From Macrobrachium rosenbergii (lineage: Eukaryota > Arthropoda > Malacostraca > Decapoda > Palaemonidae): a stretch of 64,000 nucleotides of DNA. Numbering within the stretch: the first letter of the stretch is position 1; each line of letters opens with the position of its first letter. Below the pieces are notes generated by a model. The model was not told the DNA's origin. It was given only the letters and a program-made list of their open reading frames with translations, and did not search any database. Positions 11,801 to 19,821 of this stretch are shown in pieces. The stretch spans positions 16,016,103 through 16,080,102 of the forward strand of contig NC_089794.1 of NCBI RefSeq assembly GCF_040412425.1. The letters run 5' to 3'. The position numbers and the translations under genes were made by a program.

Positions 11801-14800
11801 CAGACCATCAGAGTCCATTTTACAACCTGTGGACACTGCATCTCTCTACTATTCATCAATTGTAATACAATTTTTTTTTTTGTAGTTTTTAAAGGTATAC
11901 AAGTTAATGCATACGAACTATTCATGTGTGTTTTCAGAGTTGCTGCTGAAGCCGTCAGTGCGCAGTTAGGGTCTGCAAGACTGATTTTGAGGTTGTTTGA
12001 TGACCTGTCTATGCTTCAGTATTCCTTATCATATGGTTTGGGAAAGAGGGTAAGAGGAGTCAGCAGATCCAAATTTCTGTGCTTCATACACCTTCAGTTT
12101 CATATTTCTTCTCTGTGGTGTACTATAGATACTGAATTCAATTAATGTCAGTGATGGAAGGTTTTCATACATAGCACTTTTTTGTTAATTGGAAGGTCAT
12201 GGAAGTTATTTTTGTTTGTTGAGCATGTCTGTATGTGTTTCTCATCTAGATTTCCATTTGAAACTAACATAAGTCCATACTTATGTAATAAAGCTAAATC
12301 TCAAAGGCTGATAATTTTATGAAATCTCTCTATAAGACTAGTTCTTAAGGGCTTTGATTTCTCTTTGTTAAATGATACTTTGTAGGTTTGTGAGGGAGCA
12401 CCCTTATTTCACAAGTCACAAGTCATAATTTTCACTTGAATTTATAGCATCTTAATAGTTGAGAAAAAATTGTTTGTTGATAAATTAGCAAGTTGTGTTA
12501 GGTAGGGGGTACTGCTTACTGTGAGATTTGTCCAGTGCATTGTAAATGGTACAAATGGTTCTTTTCCAGTTTCCAGATGCAAGAAAAATCTTTAACTGTG
12601 GCTAGTGAGAGAGGGCTTACCTCTGGATTGGAAAGGCCTCAACCATGATAGTTGTTACTGATTGCCGATTACTAATTAGTAATTTAGGACTTTGTATCTT
12701 CCTTAACATGCAGAACTTGCCATCGGTAATGTAATAGTTTGTGTCTGTGAGACATAAGATGTCTAGAAACATGTTTATTTTTGTGTTGCAGGGTGAAGAC
12801 CAGACACAGCGTGTGCTTAAATTGGCTAATAATATTTTTGACATGCTGTATTACCCAGTGGAACACATAGCATGGCTCCAGGATATGAAAGTGCTTCGTG
12901 GGAAATCTCAGGGATTATGGAATCTGAGCATAGTGATTTGGGCCATTTCACTTAGTTTAACGATAGTAAGGTAATGTCGGGCTGTTTCACTTAGTTTAAC
13001 AAATAGTAAGGTAATGTCCTTTTGGTCCAGGAATGTAACTAATGGTGGAATTGTAATGAAACTGAGAAATAATTCTTTGAGCAAATTACTTTAGTGTTAT
13101 CCCTCTAAAGAATGATAAGGCAATTGAACTGAAAATATATTGTTTTTGAAGTCCCAGATTATGCCATAGATTTGAAGCTCATGACAAAGTAATGACCGCA
13201 CACCTTGACTAATTTAGTCACAAATATTAGAATGTTTCAGTAAAGAAGTGCTTATGGATCAACTACACTCTTGAATAACTATTGTAAGGGACAAGACTGA
13301 TTTGTAAAAAAACTGTGAAAACTCATCAGATGAAATTTTTGATGTTCACGTGGTACTGTAATGGGTGGTGTGAGGGGCATGGGATTTTTTTTTTTTTTTT
13401 TTTTTTTTTAGAGAAGAATGCACCAGATTGTTTCTTTAAAACATGAATGTTATTGGCTCCTTTTCCATAGCTTAATATAAATGCTCTCTATGCTCTTGCT
13501 CGGGAATAATCTGTGTTCCCATAATTGAAAGCTGGAGTTGCACCTTCATCAGTTTTCAAGGGTTAGTTGTAAAAGAGTTCTCTCAACTTTAGTCGACCTT
13601 GTGCATTTTTCCCTGAATTGCCATCCGGGCCAGTTTTTCATATAGGCTATGCGTTTTCTCCATGTTTTCAGGGCTCTCTCAGTGATCCTCTTCAATATGA
13701 TTGGAAACACCACTGATTTGTCATCCAAATGATAAGCAGTGGAAAATGGGACTTGTTCTCAAACCCAGTGATAGCAGTTTTTGAATAGTAATTGCTTCAA
13801 GATGAAAAATTCTTTGTTTGTCGTGTTTTCTTTAGCATGGATGAAGTATAAGATTACTGTACTGGTTCTCTGGCAGGGAAGATATTCCTTTAGTAAACAT
13901 GGTAAAAATCTATGACAAATTAATAAAACCTGTGTTTATTTATGCAGCAGAGATGGACATTAAATAAATGGAATAGATAGTGACCACTAAGTGCTGAGAG
14001 TTAATCCTGGAGATGTGGTGTCCAGAGGCTGAAAAATAGACTGCAGTCTCAAAGACTGAGATGGTTTAGGCATATTAAGAGAAAGGAAAAGGAGCACTTA
14101 TTCAACTATATACTGTAGTAGATAAGAAAGGAGCATGAAGATCAGTAGGAAGGCCCAAAAAGTCACAGAGAAAGGGCATAGATGACAACGTGAACCCAGT
14201 GGGTAAAATTTGGCAGAAAATGCACAAGAAAGAGGTTAAAGAGAGAGAACCCTTTACATGTCTGGCCTGATATAAAAGCAAAGGATAATAATATTACTTG
14301 ACATGAGGGGTAAAGTTGCAACCTAGGCAATAAGACCCATTGCCTTACATGGCACTGGAGGTCAGGACGATGATGGAAACTGCCTTGAGGAATGACAAGG
14401 TAGTTTTGAATCAGCCTTTTAGCCACGTTAGCTTTGTTCCCTCGACTGTATAGCACTTCCTGGCTGTTTCATTGTGTTATGGACTTCAGAGTTTGGTCTC
14501 TCACTGAGTTCACTGAGTGCCTGGATGAGTATGGTAATTACCCTCCATCTCTGAATTTTTAGAAGGCTGTAGAAGAACCTGGTCACCTTCACAAGATATG
14601 ATCCTTTGCTTTTTTTCATGTTTTATGTAATATTTAATTGTATTGTTCTAAAGTATGATAATATATATAGGTGTTTAGGAAATGTATGACAGTTTTCCAT
14701 AAATTTTTTGCTACTTGAGATTAAGTTAGTAATTGGCCTGTTATTTGCATTGATGTTTGTATTAAAGTGATTAGTCTCAACCAGATCCATGACTTGATAC

Positions 14801-17800
14801 CTCAAAAAAATAAATTGTTACCAAAATTTGTGTCCAAAATAGTACAGGTAGTAGATATGAAGACTTAAAATCTCATTATTTTTAGAGTGCATAGAATCAT
14901 AACTGAAACTGATCATTACAAACATCTTTATGTCAGCTTTCCCTTTATAGAGTTAAATATGAAATGAACTCTGTCCACTTGCTTTTGTTCTGTGATCTTC
15001 CTTCCTGAACTGAATGAAATTATTGTGGAAGTAGTTATAAAAGTTATTCCAATTGATGATTATTATCCATGATTTTTTTTAGGTTTTTAACGTGACTCTC
15101 TGGTTGAACTGCAATGTGGTAAAAGTCCGTACCTGTGCTCCTTCTTCATGATTTAATTTACATCCCCATCAGTCTTTTCTTGCTACTTCCAAATCAGCCA
15201 CCTCTCTTAAATGATTGCTCTCCATTTTTCATCACATGCTCAAACTGTCTTAGTCTGAAATCTCAGTCTATTCTCATGTAAAGTAAGAAATTGTCATATG
15301 TTAGAGATGCTGCTCAGGTTTGGCAACTACTGTGCTAATTTGTAAGTTTGTATGATTTATTTTAAGTCTGTTGGTAAACATATGGAAGGTCCAGAGACCT
15401 GATGGGATTCCACACACAAACAAGGGCACAGAACAGGTAGAGTGGAGAGACTCATTTCACTTCTAACCCTGCAATGGGAAAGCTGACATAACAACATTTA
15501 CAATAATGGTAAATCTGTTGGTTATGTTTTGAATATAATTCCTCAAAACTCTTTTTAAAGTGATAGTAAAAACATTTTTTCTTACAGAGCTCTTCATCAG
15601 ATCTCAATTCTGAAACAACAAAAGGCAAAATCTTCAGATGAAGAAAGGTCAGTCTAATGGTGTGGGATCTGTTGTTATTGTGTAAACCCTGTATGAGGGT
15701 GCTGTCTACGTTGTGCCTTGAGTAGTGTAATGTAGGCAGTGCAGAAGGTTCTTGGCAGCATCACTTAAGCACTAGCTGCTTTGCTTTTTGCCTTTTGCTC
15801 TTTAACAACTTCTTTTTGAACTCTTATTATTTAAACTTTGAAAATATTGAATCTTGTATTCATCCAGTTTTGATAACTCATTGAAGAATAAAGCCTTTGA
15901 ACCATCCCTGTAAGAGCCCAGAAACGTGACTCACCATTTAATTATTTTATTTTTAATAATTTTTCTGCAAAGTCGCAAATACGCATGGATTAACAAAAGT
16001 CATCCTGGTTTGTAGAGAGGTGTCTGCCCATTGCTGCAGCAAAGCTTATCTCCAAGTATTGCTTTACAATGACATGCCAGTTCCTTGTTGGTCAAGCAGG
16101 TTCCGTTCTCAGCTACCACTGTGTTGGCCGCGAGTTCGAATCTCCGACGGGCCAATGAAGAATAAGAGGAATTTATTTCTGGTGATAGAAATTCATTTCT
16201 CGCGATAATGTGGTTTGGATTCCACAATAAGCTGTAGGTCCCATTGCTAGGTAACCAATTGGTTCTTAGCCACGTAAAATAAGTCTAATCCTTCGGGCCA
16301 GCCCTAGGAGAGCTGTTAATCAGTTCAGTGGTCTGGTTAAACTAAGATATACTTAACTTAATAATGACATGCCCCATGAATGAGAAAATTCGAAGAATAC
16401 ATAAAACTACATGAAAGTTACCTAGGTTAATTATTGTTTATGCCACCTTCTTAGTTACTACATGCTGTTGGTCTTAATAATAATGTACATTTCCTTTGTC
16501 CAGGGAGTATAAATAAAAACTCAAAATTGTTTAAATATTTTTGAGTTCTAGGAGGGACAGCATCCCCTCTTTAAGTAAATTTTATATTCTAAAAGAGGGG
16601 AAGGAAGGATATTGTCCCTTTAAAAGCTTGATAAAAACTTTTTAATTTTCTCTTTATTCTTTACTCATTGGTTTGATACACTCCTTTGTATTTCCAGTTT
16701 AAGTCTATGCTAAGAATATTGTATAAATTTAAATGTGAGGGAAATTGTAAGTTAAAAAGTCACAGGAAAGTTAAGCAAAACTATTTTCCCACTTGTTGAG
16801 GAAGTGTTGGGTTAATGGAAAAATTGTAGTACCTGGGCATTGTTTCTGATGGTCAAAAGCACGAGTCTGAAATAGGATCAGATAGCATTCATAACACTTA
16901 TACCACTAGGTAGAACTCTTTGTTTGTAGTTTCATTAGGGGAAATAGTTGTAACTGGTTTGGAGTACAGTATTGTGATGTCCATTGTGAAGTTTGGACAA
17001 GGCAAAAATTAGCACAAGGTTGGTTATCTGGGAAGTGGGTTGTCCAGATTTGGGAAAGTTTGGATTGCATATCAAATTTACAATTATACTTGAAGTAATA
17101 CTGGAGAGGATATTGGTTTCAGTAGTTAAAAAAAGAGTATAAATACCACTTGAAAGGCATACACTAAATTGAAGGAACTTCTTGCAAAACTGTGTACAAA
17201 AGTATTAAGAATAAACAAGAATTGAGGCACTTGAAGTGAAGGCTCTATCACAGGACAGTGATTACTCATTAGGGAGGATTGTGTTGGTTTGTTGAAATCA
17301 CATGCTTAGTTGTGTACAGGGAAGGTTAACCACACATTTGGATTATTATTGTAAAAAAGTACTGTACAGTAGTTTGACCAGTATACGGTGATGTTGGTAG
17401 AGAGTCAAGGGCCTTCCTGAAAGATTTGTTATTGAATGAGGTTTGAAAATTGTGGTATAAGAAGTCGGAAAGGTTGGCTGGAGTAAAAGCGTCAAAGGCA
17501 GCGAGGATTGCAGCTGGGTGCTGAAGAACCATTGCAGAGAACTAGAGGGTTTGCCTGAGTTTTTATAGATGTTGTGTGTTCACATTCTGTTGTTAAATAG
17601 GAATAAAAATGCAAGGGCAGAAATAGCAAAGTAGCAAATTAATCCTGAAATGGTCATGTTTACCATACATGTGGCTGATTAGGCCACATTTAGTACAAAA
17701 GGGTTTTATAATAATATCCAGTACTCCCTCTTAGTCACATTAATTTTTAATTGTGAAAACTATGGTTGAAAAGATTTCCTTTACCATTGGTAAGCTTAAG

Positions 17801-19821
17801 GCTCACCGAAGTTTACAATGACTGTCTTATCTTTTGGGCATACCATATTGAGTACAGCACTGTTCAGTATTTTAGGAATATTTATGTTACAGGAGGAGAG
17901 TTGAGGCCAGGCACCTTGAAGAATATCTGACTGTGATAATGCAAGGATCGGATCTTCTGAATGCCATTAACTGGTTACCATGGAGACCTTGGAGCAAGCC
18001 ATTTCCCTCTTGGCAGGTAAGACTGTGTAGTAGTCAAAGACTTTAAGTAGGTATGAAGAGTCTCCCCCATTGTGAATTTTTGTTTATGAACTTGATATTC
18101 TGTATTGGAAAGTTAATATGTATGTGCCAGATATTTCCATTGTATGAGTATTGTTTTATTATTCTGCAGTGCTTGGAAACAGTCATTGTATTCTATAAGA
18201 TATGTAAAGTGAGGTACTTGTGCAAGTTTGTTTACAAGGAGAAATGATTTAAGCCCTAACCATTAGGAAAAAAGTGTTGGTGAATGTTCTCATTTTGTTG
18301 AATTCTTTGCTTTGTGGCATTCTGCAATTAATGATTGATTATGTATTAAACCAAAACGTAAGTAATTCCGGAAAACCGCAAAAAATCTTCAAAAACTGAA
18401 GAGTTTATTTCCTTTGTGATTATTGTAATGTCATAAAAATTTTGGGATCCTCTGTTGGTTTAGGAATAAAAGTACAGTACTAAATTCTCCGTGAATGATT
18501 ATTTTTATTTATTTTTTGTAGTGTTATAATAAAAAGTGTGATTATTTATATTTATTTTTTCTAGTATTATAATAAAGTGAGTAAAGTGTGATCAAAGCTC
18601 AGTGGAATATGTATCCTTGAGGACTGCTCTAGAGATCTTAGAGAAGATCAGTTACATTATCTTGTAAATTTTGTAAATATAGTAAATTAAGAATTATAAT
18701 GGTAGAAGACCCCATCTTTATTTTAGAAAATGAACTGTATTCATTCATATATTTTGCTGGTAAAAAAAGAAATCGGTGGATTTCAAAGTCCATTGGGCAC
18801 ACACATTCTTGATGATTATGCAAATGGATTGGTAGTAGAAAAAACAATAACTTTGTTATTTTAAGGAATTTTATAAAACAGAGATACCATAGAATACAGT
18901 AGATAGCTGGGCCAATATAGTATCATATCACCAAAAGCTGAATTATTTATTATCATTCTTCTTTGTAGCCTTTGTTTTTTCTTTTTTCACTTACAAGTAT
19001 CTTATGTTGAAACTTGCTTAGCCACTTATATAAATATTTCGAATGATTCACGACTGTATGCACATTTCAAGTGTTGAGAATCTTGTTTAAATTGTGAAAA
19101 ATCGTAGTCGTGCATGTGCTTGAAATGACCTCTGATTACATTAGGCAGTGTTCCATATACAGTAGGGTAACCTATTAAGAAGAGAGAAGCTGTTTAGTAC
19201 TTCTTGTTTTACCTCTGCTTATTTGAAATTTCTGTGTTTAATTATTTTTTCTGTTCCTGCCAGAACTTAGGATTTTCCCATTGCTTCCTGTAATTTTTAT
19301 GATGGAGTCTACCTCTCCTCTAGAGTTATGATAAAAAATAAATTGTAACTCTTTTATCTATTCTGTTCTGTTTTTACCAGGTTCTACTATCTTTAACCAC
19401 TATTTTTTTACTGCATTACATTTTTTCTTTACACCCTTCGTCTATTGAATTTGATCTCTCCCATTAAGCTGTCCAGTTTCACCCACTCTGCCTTACCACA
19501 GTTTCTACATAATTAAAGAAAGTGTCTTGGAGCAGCCATGTGAAAGCGTAAATGGGACTCATGGTCTAGTTCATCTGCTCTAGTATAGTAAATTAAATTT
19601 TGTTTTAGTTTTTAGTTACCTAAAGCATTTCTTTATTCAACTCAAATTTTAGCAAGTATTATCTTGCAGGTGCATCAAATGTACTTTAGTTCACAATCAG
19701 TCATATCAACAAAACAGTGTTGCACAATTAGTCAAACAAGTGTTTTCACATACAGGTTGGCCTCCTTGGACTGACATCATCCATCATTGGCTTCAGAAAG
19801 CTTCTGTCAGCCGGAAAGTAG
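2719..19821 (+). CDS. PEX11G: Peroxisomal membrane protein PEX11C (PEX11-gamma) homolog, complete coding region, six exons
   Basis: Coding exons are 2719-2834, 11938-12049, 12792-12970, 15588-15647, 17893-18016 and 19756-19821. They sum to 657 nt, or 218 residues plus stop, and every intron is GT-AG with matching phase. PEX11 proteins remodel the peroxisomal membrane and promote peroxisome elongation and division; PEX11C/gamma is the animal branch closest to this protein (human about 241 residues). The match rests on the N-terminus (MSLQDFVSVLESYRGREKTM), the Arg-rich RLILRLFDDLSMLQYSLSYG block, the YYPVEHIAWL block in exon 3, and two hydrophobic segments at about residues 117-135 and 198-212 that should span the membrane. 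The start codon lies 2 nt after a good acceptor, so the 5' UTR is split by an intron. Intron 1 (9.1 kb) contains a DIRS1-like element. Exon 3 ends in a duplicated donor site. A possible AATAAA signal is at 20453-20458. Confidence 0.92.
3140..3530 (-). mobile_element. Degenerate non-LTR retrotransposon (LINE) 3' coding fragment
   Basis: Read on the - strand, 3420-3490 encodes TKEMEEIFKKFNYRMLRFIA, which resembles the post-RT region of many animal LINEs (the usual pattern is DRRMLR(F/Y)MAG). It is followed further down by RVIKRPLS.ILRWFSHDKK in a shifted frame, like the family pattern LRWFGHVKR. There are several stops and frame changes. It is a dead fragment in PEX11C intron 1. Confidence 0.6.
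3534..3585 (-). mobile_element. SINE 3' fragment, reverse orientation
   Basis: The reverse complement reads GAGCTGTTAATTAGCTCAGT, then GGTCTGGTAAAACTAAGGTA, then TACTTAC. This matches the 3' part of the SINE at 16311-16362 almost base for base. Only the tail of the element is present. Confidence 0.7.
4041..4185 (+). repeat. DIRS-like element, left inverted terminal repeat
   Basis: Starts GGTAGTTATATATATAGCTT and ends GATCTTCC. It is the near-exact reverse complement of 10867-11012, sharing for example GACGTCACGGCAGAATTTC, GCGATCGG-type blocks and GGTACCTGGAACC. The two arms remain very similar, which suggests insertion is not ancient or that the arms have been homogenised. Confidence 0.9.
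4388..5480 (+). pseudogene. DIRS-like gag relic with tandem repeats
   Basis: An ATG at 4388 opens a frame beginning MSEEREWKTGSEEPRVLYLT that stops at 4469. I take it as the gag start from position only. Downstream, 4776-4982 is open in another frame and 5010-5465 is a repeat-built frame rich in WTPG/QAS units. The stops and frame changes make it a pseudogene. Function is inferred from place in the element, not from a recognised gag domain. Confidence 0.45.
5010..5465 (+). repeat. GC-rich minisatellite, 30-bp units in a 120-bp higher-order array
   Basis: The core unit is close to AGCTGGACGCCAGGACGTCA plus GGCGTCGAGA (30 bp). Units 5101-5220 and 5221-5340 are nearly identical 120-bp blocks, each of four 30-bp variants, so the array grew by block duplication. 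Flanking units are more diverged. It keeps an open frame in at least three readings because the unit is a multiple of three. A related, more degenerate patch is at 7318-7460. Confidence 0.9.
6330..6900 (+). pseudogene. DIRS-like reverse transcriptase relic
   Basis: A VGARLSSL motif at 6358-6385 resembles the start of DIRS RT domains. At 6677-6720 the frame reads MASLDLQDAYF, the first catalytic Asp region of RT. It then needs a one-base shift in a T-run to continue as IPMHPNSKNFLKFVHGKG. The YVDD-type catalytic motif is not found, and the sequence soon turns into gag-like repeats at 7318. The RT is therefore broken and internally deleted. Confidence 0.7.
7318..7460 (+). repeat. Degenerate GGCGTCAAGCGTC repeats inside the DIRS-like element
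   Basis: Repeats of GGCGTCAAGCGTC, GGCGTCAGGGCGTCAGGC and similar recall the minisatellite at 5010-5465. They sit between RT and RNase H relics, where the middle of the RT would be expected. This suggests an internal rearrangement or replacement. Confidence 0.6.
7870..8550 (+). pseudogene. DIRS-like RNase H relic
   Basis: The frame at about 7880-8020 reads LQFHLNQNWDKEIDLETKCI and TYLQWWKTPS. At 8053-8100 it reads VLLSDTSDSVWGATLG, the first Asp motif of the RNase H domain next to RT, and at 8227-8266 TDNTAALTYISK, the later Asp motif. Then come ATAQTKRLETYCS-type residues around 8497. Frameshifts and stops interrupt it. Such an RT-linked RNase H is typical of DIRS and Ngaro elements. Confidence 0.75.
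8560..9850 (+). pseudogene. DIRS-like tyrosine recombinase relic
   Basis: After LDVYAFPSFKIIHRVLQK (8581-8637) the reading passes through SKWEIFRGWYKSN (about 8928-8966), a conserved entry to the YR domain of decapod DIRS-like elements. Later come RFFETAKERVQNSPAWN (9148-9198), VWPQRKELV and LRTLRHYLDRTK (9494-9530). The catalytic Arg, His-x-x-Arg and Tyr cannot be followed in one frame because of frequent frameshifts. The enzyme is inactive here. Confidence 0.65.
9880..10650 (+). repeat. Tandem duplication in the 3' region of the DIRS-like element (about 3.5 copies)
   Basis: The block GAGGAGGTCTAGTCACAT, TACACCGGTTGACAGCCCC, GCAGACATAATGAG and TTTTATGGTTGTTTGTGA recurs with starts near 10019, 10243 and 10517, with a more diverged partial copy from about 9880. 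The middle copies differ by a deletion of about 50 bp next to TTGTGACGGAACAAGG. The array is internal to the element. Confidence 0.85.
10731..10829 (+). repeat. DIRS-like internal complementary region
   Basis: The first part (CTATATATATAACTACCAGG, then AAGTTAGATGTTTAAAA) is the reverse complement of the extreme left end (4018-4060). The second part (ATGTTATTTTCATAATAAAA, then TTTGAACATACTTACC) is the reverse complement of the extreme right end (11003-11053). In DIRS1 biology this region is thought to template the joining of the ends during replication. Confidence 0.85.
10867..11012 (-). repeat. DIRS-like element, right inverted terminal repeat
   Basis: Starts GGAAGATCTGAGGAATAG and ends CTATATATATAACTACC. 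It is the reverse complement of 4041-4185 with very few differences. About 40 further bases (to 11053) complete the right terminus as judged from the internal complementary region. Confidence 0.9.
11054..11937 (+). other. Rest of PEX11C intron 1, nothing recognised
   Basis: There is a short CAT-rich run at 11599-11615 and an open frame at 11672-12145 that merely overlaps exon 2. No conserved domain is seen apart from exon 2. Confidence 0.5.
11938..12049 (+). CDS. PEX11G: PEX11C coding exon 2
   Basis: Residues 39-76. The acceptor is TTTTCAG and the donor AGG|GTAAGA. It encodes the LRLFDDLSMLQYSLSYG block that is typical of PEX11C. The phase joins exactly to exons 1 and 3. Confidence 0.9.
12792..12970 (+). 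CDS. PEX11G: PEX11C coding exon 3
   Basis: Residues 77-135 plus two bases. The acceptor is TTGCAG and the donor AAG|GTAATG. It contains the YYPVEHIAWL motif and most of the first hydrophobic segment. The last 25 bases and the donor are repeated in tandem just downstream (see the 12946-13019 entry). Confidence 0.9.
12946..13019 (+). repeat. Tandem duplication of the exon 3 end and splice donor of PEX11C
   Basis: TTTCACTTAGTTTAACGATA then GTAAGGTAATGTC (from 12946) is followed by TTTCACTTAGTTTAACAAAT then AGTAAGGTAATGTC (from 12985). The second copy repeats the coding end of exon 3 and its 5' splice site 40 bp downstream. Use of the distal donor would add an in-frame TAA straight after codon 136. 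Confidence 0.9.
13020..15587 (+). other. PEX11C intron 3, with poly-T and a LINE tail
   Basis: Holds a T-run at 13385-13409 and the LINE fragment listed at 13930-14270. I see nothing else coding in it. Confidence 0.5.
13930..14270 (+). mobile_element. LINE C-terminal coding fragment
   Basis: A reading on the + strand gives GILREKEKEHLFNYILVKDK (about 14070-14130) and then RSVGRPKKSQRKGIDDNVNP, close to the general LINE ending 'RWFGHIKRKEEEHL...RPVGRPRKTW'. Upstream frames contain stops. It is a 3' remnant within PEX11C intron 3. Confidence 0.6.
15588..15647 (+). CDS. PEX11G: PEX11C coding exon 4
   Basis: A 60-nt exon encoding a short charged linker (ALHQISILKQQKAKSSDEER). Acceptor CTTACAG, donor AAG|GTCAGT. 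It is shorter than the usual ORF cut-off but is required by phase between exons 3 and 5. Confidence 0.85.
16070..16367 (+). mobile_element. tRNA-derived SINE
   Basis: A tRNA-like head carries a B box (GAGTTCGAATCTC, 16131-16143) and an A-box-like TTGGTCAAGCAGG about 45 bases upstream. It is followed by a body with GGTAACCAATTGGTTCTTAG and a tail GTGGTCTGGTTAAACTAAGA then TATACTTAACTTA. The same tail occurs in reverse at 3534-3585, showing a dispersed family. It sits in intron 4 of PEX11C. It is not a functional tRNA, since no cloverleaf with anticodon stem can be closed. Confidence 0.75.
16368..17892 (+). other. 3' part of PEX11C intron 4, nothing firmly recognised
   Basis: About 17320-17540 has a patch (GGGCCTTCCTGAAAGATTTG, GCAGCTGGGTGCTGAAG) resembling patches near 20720, 41890 and 43300 in the window, so it may be a degenerate dispersed repeat. 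No coding signal is seen. Confidence 0.35.
17893..18016 (+). CDS. PEX11G: PEX11C coding exon 5
   Basis: Residues 156-197. Acceptor TTACAG, donor CAG|GTAAGA. It encodes the YLTVIMQGSDLLNAINWLPW region, which is strongly conserved in PEX11C proteins. Confidence 0.88.
18017..19755 (+). other. PEX11C intron 5, nothing recognised
   Basis: AT-rich intron sequence. The open frames within it are short and show no family resemblance. Confidence 0.5.
19756..19821 (+). CDS. PEX11G: PEX11C coding exon 6 with stop
   Basis: Residues 198-218 and the TAG stop at 19819-19821. It encodes the C-terminal hydrophobic segment (VGLLGLTSSIIGF) and a short basic tail. The acceptor is CATACAG. Confidence 0.88.
   Translation, partial: VGLLGLTSSIIGFRKLLSAGK

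Noticed and set aside
16073..16155. Possible tRNA gene with a good B box
   Set aside because: A cloverleaf cannot be closed, and the sequence continues into a SINE body and tail found elsewhere in the window.
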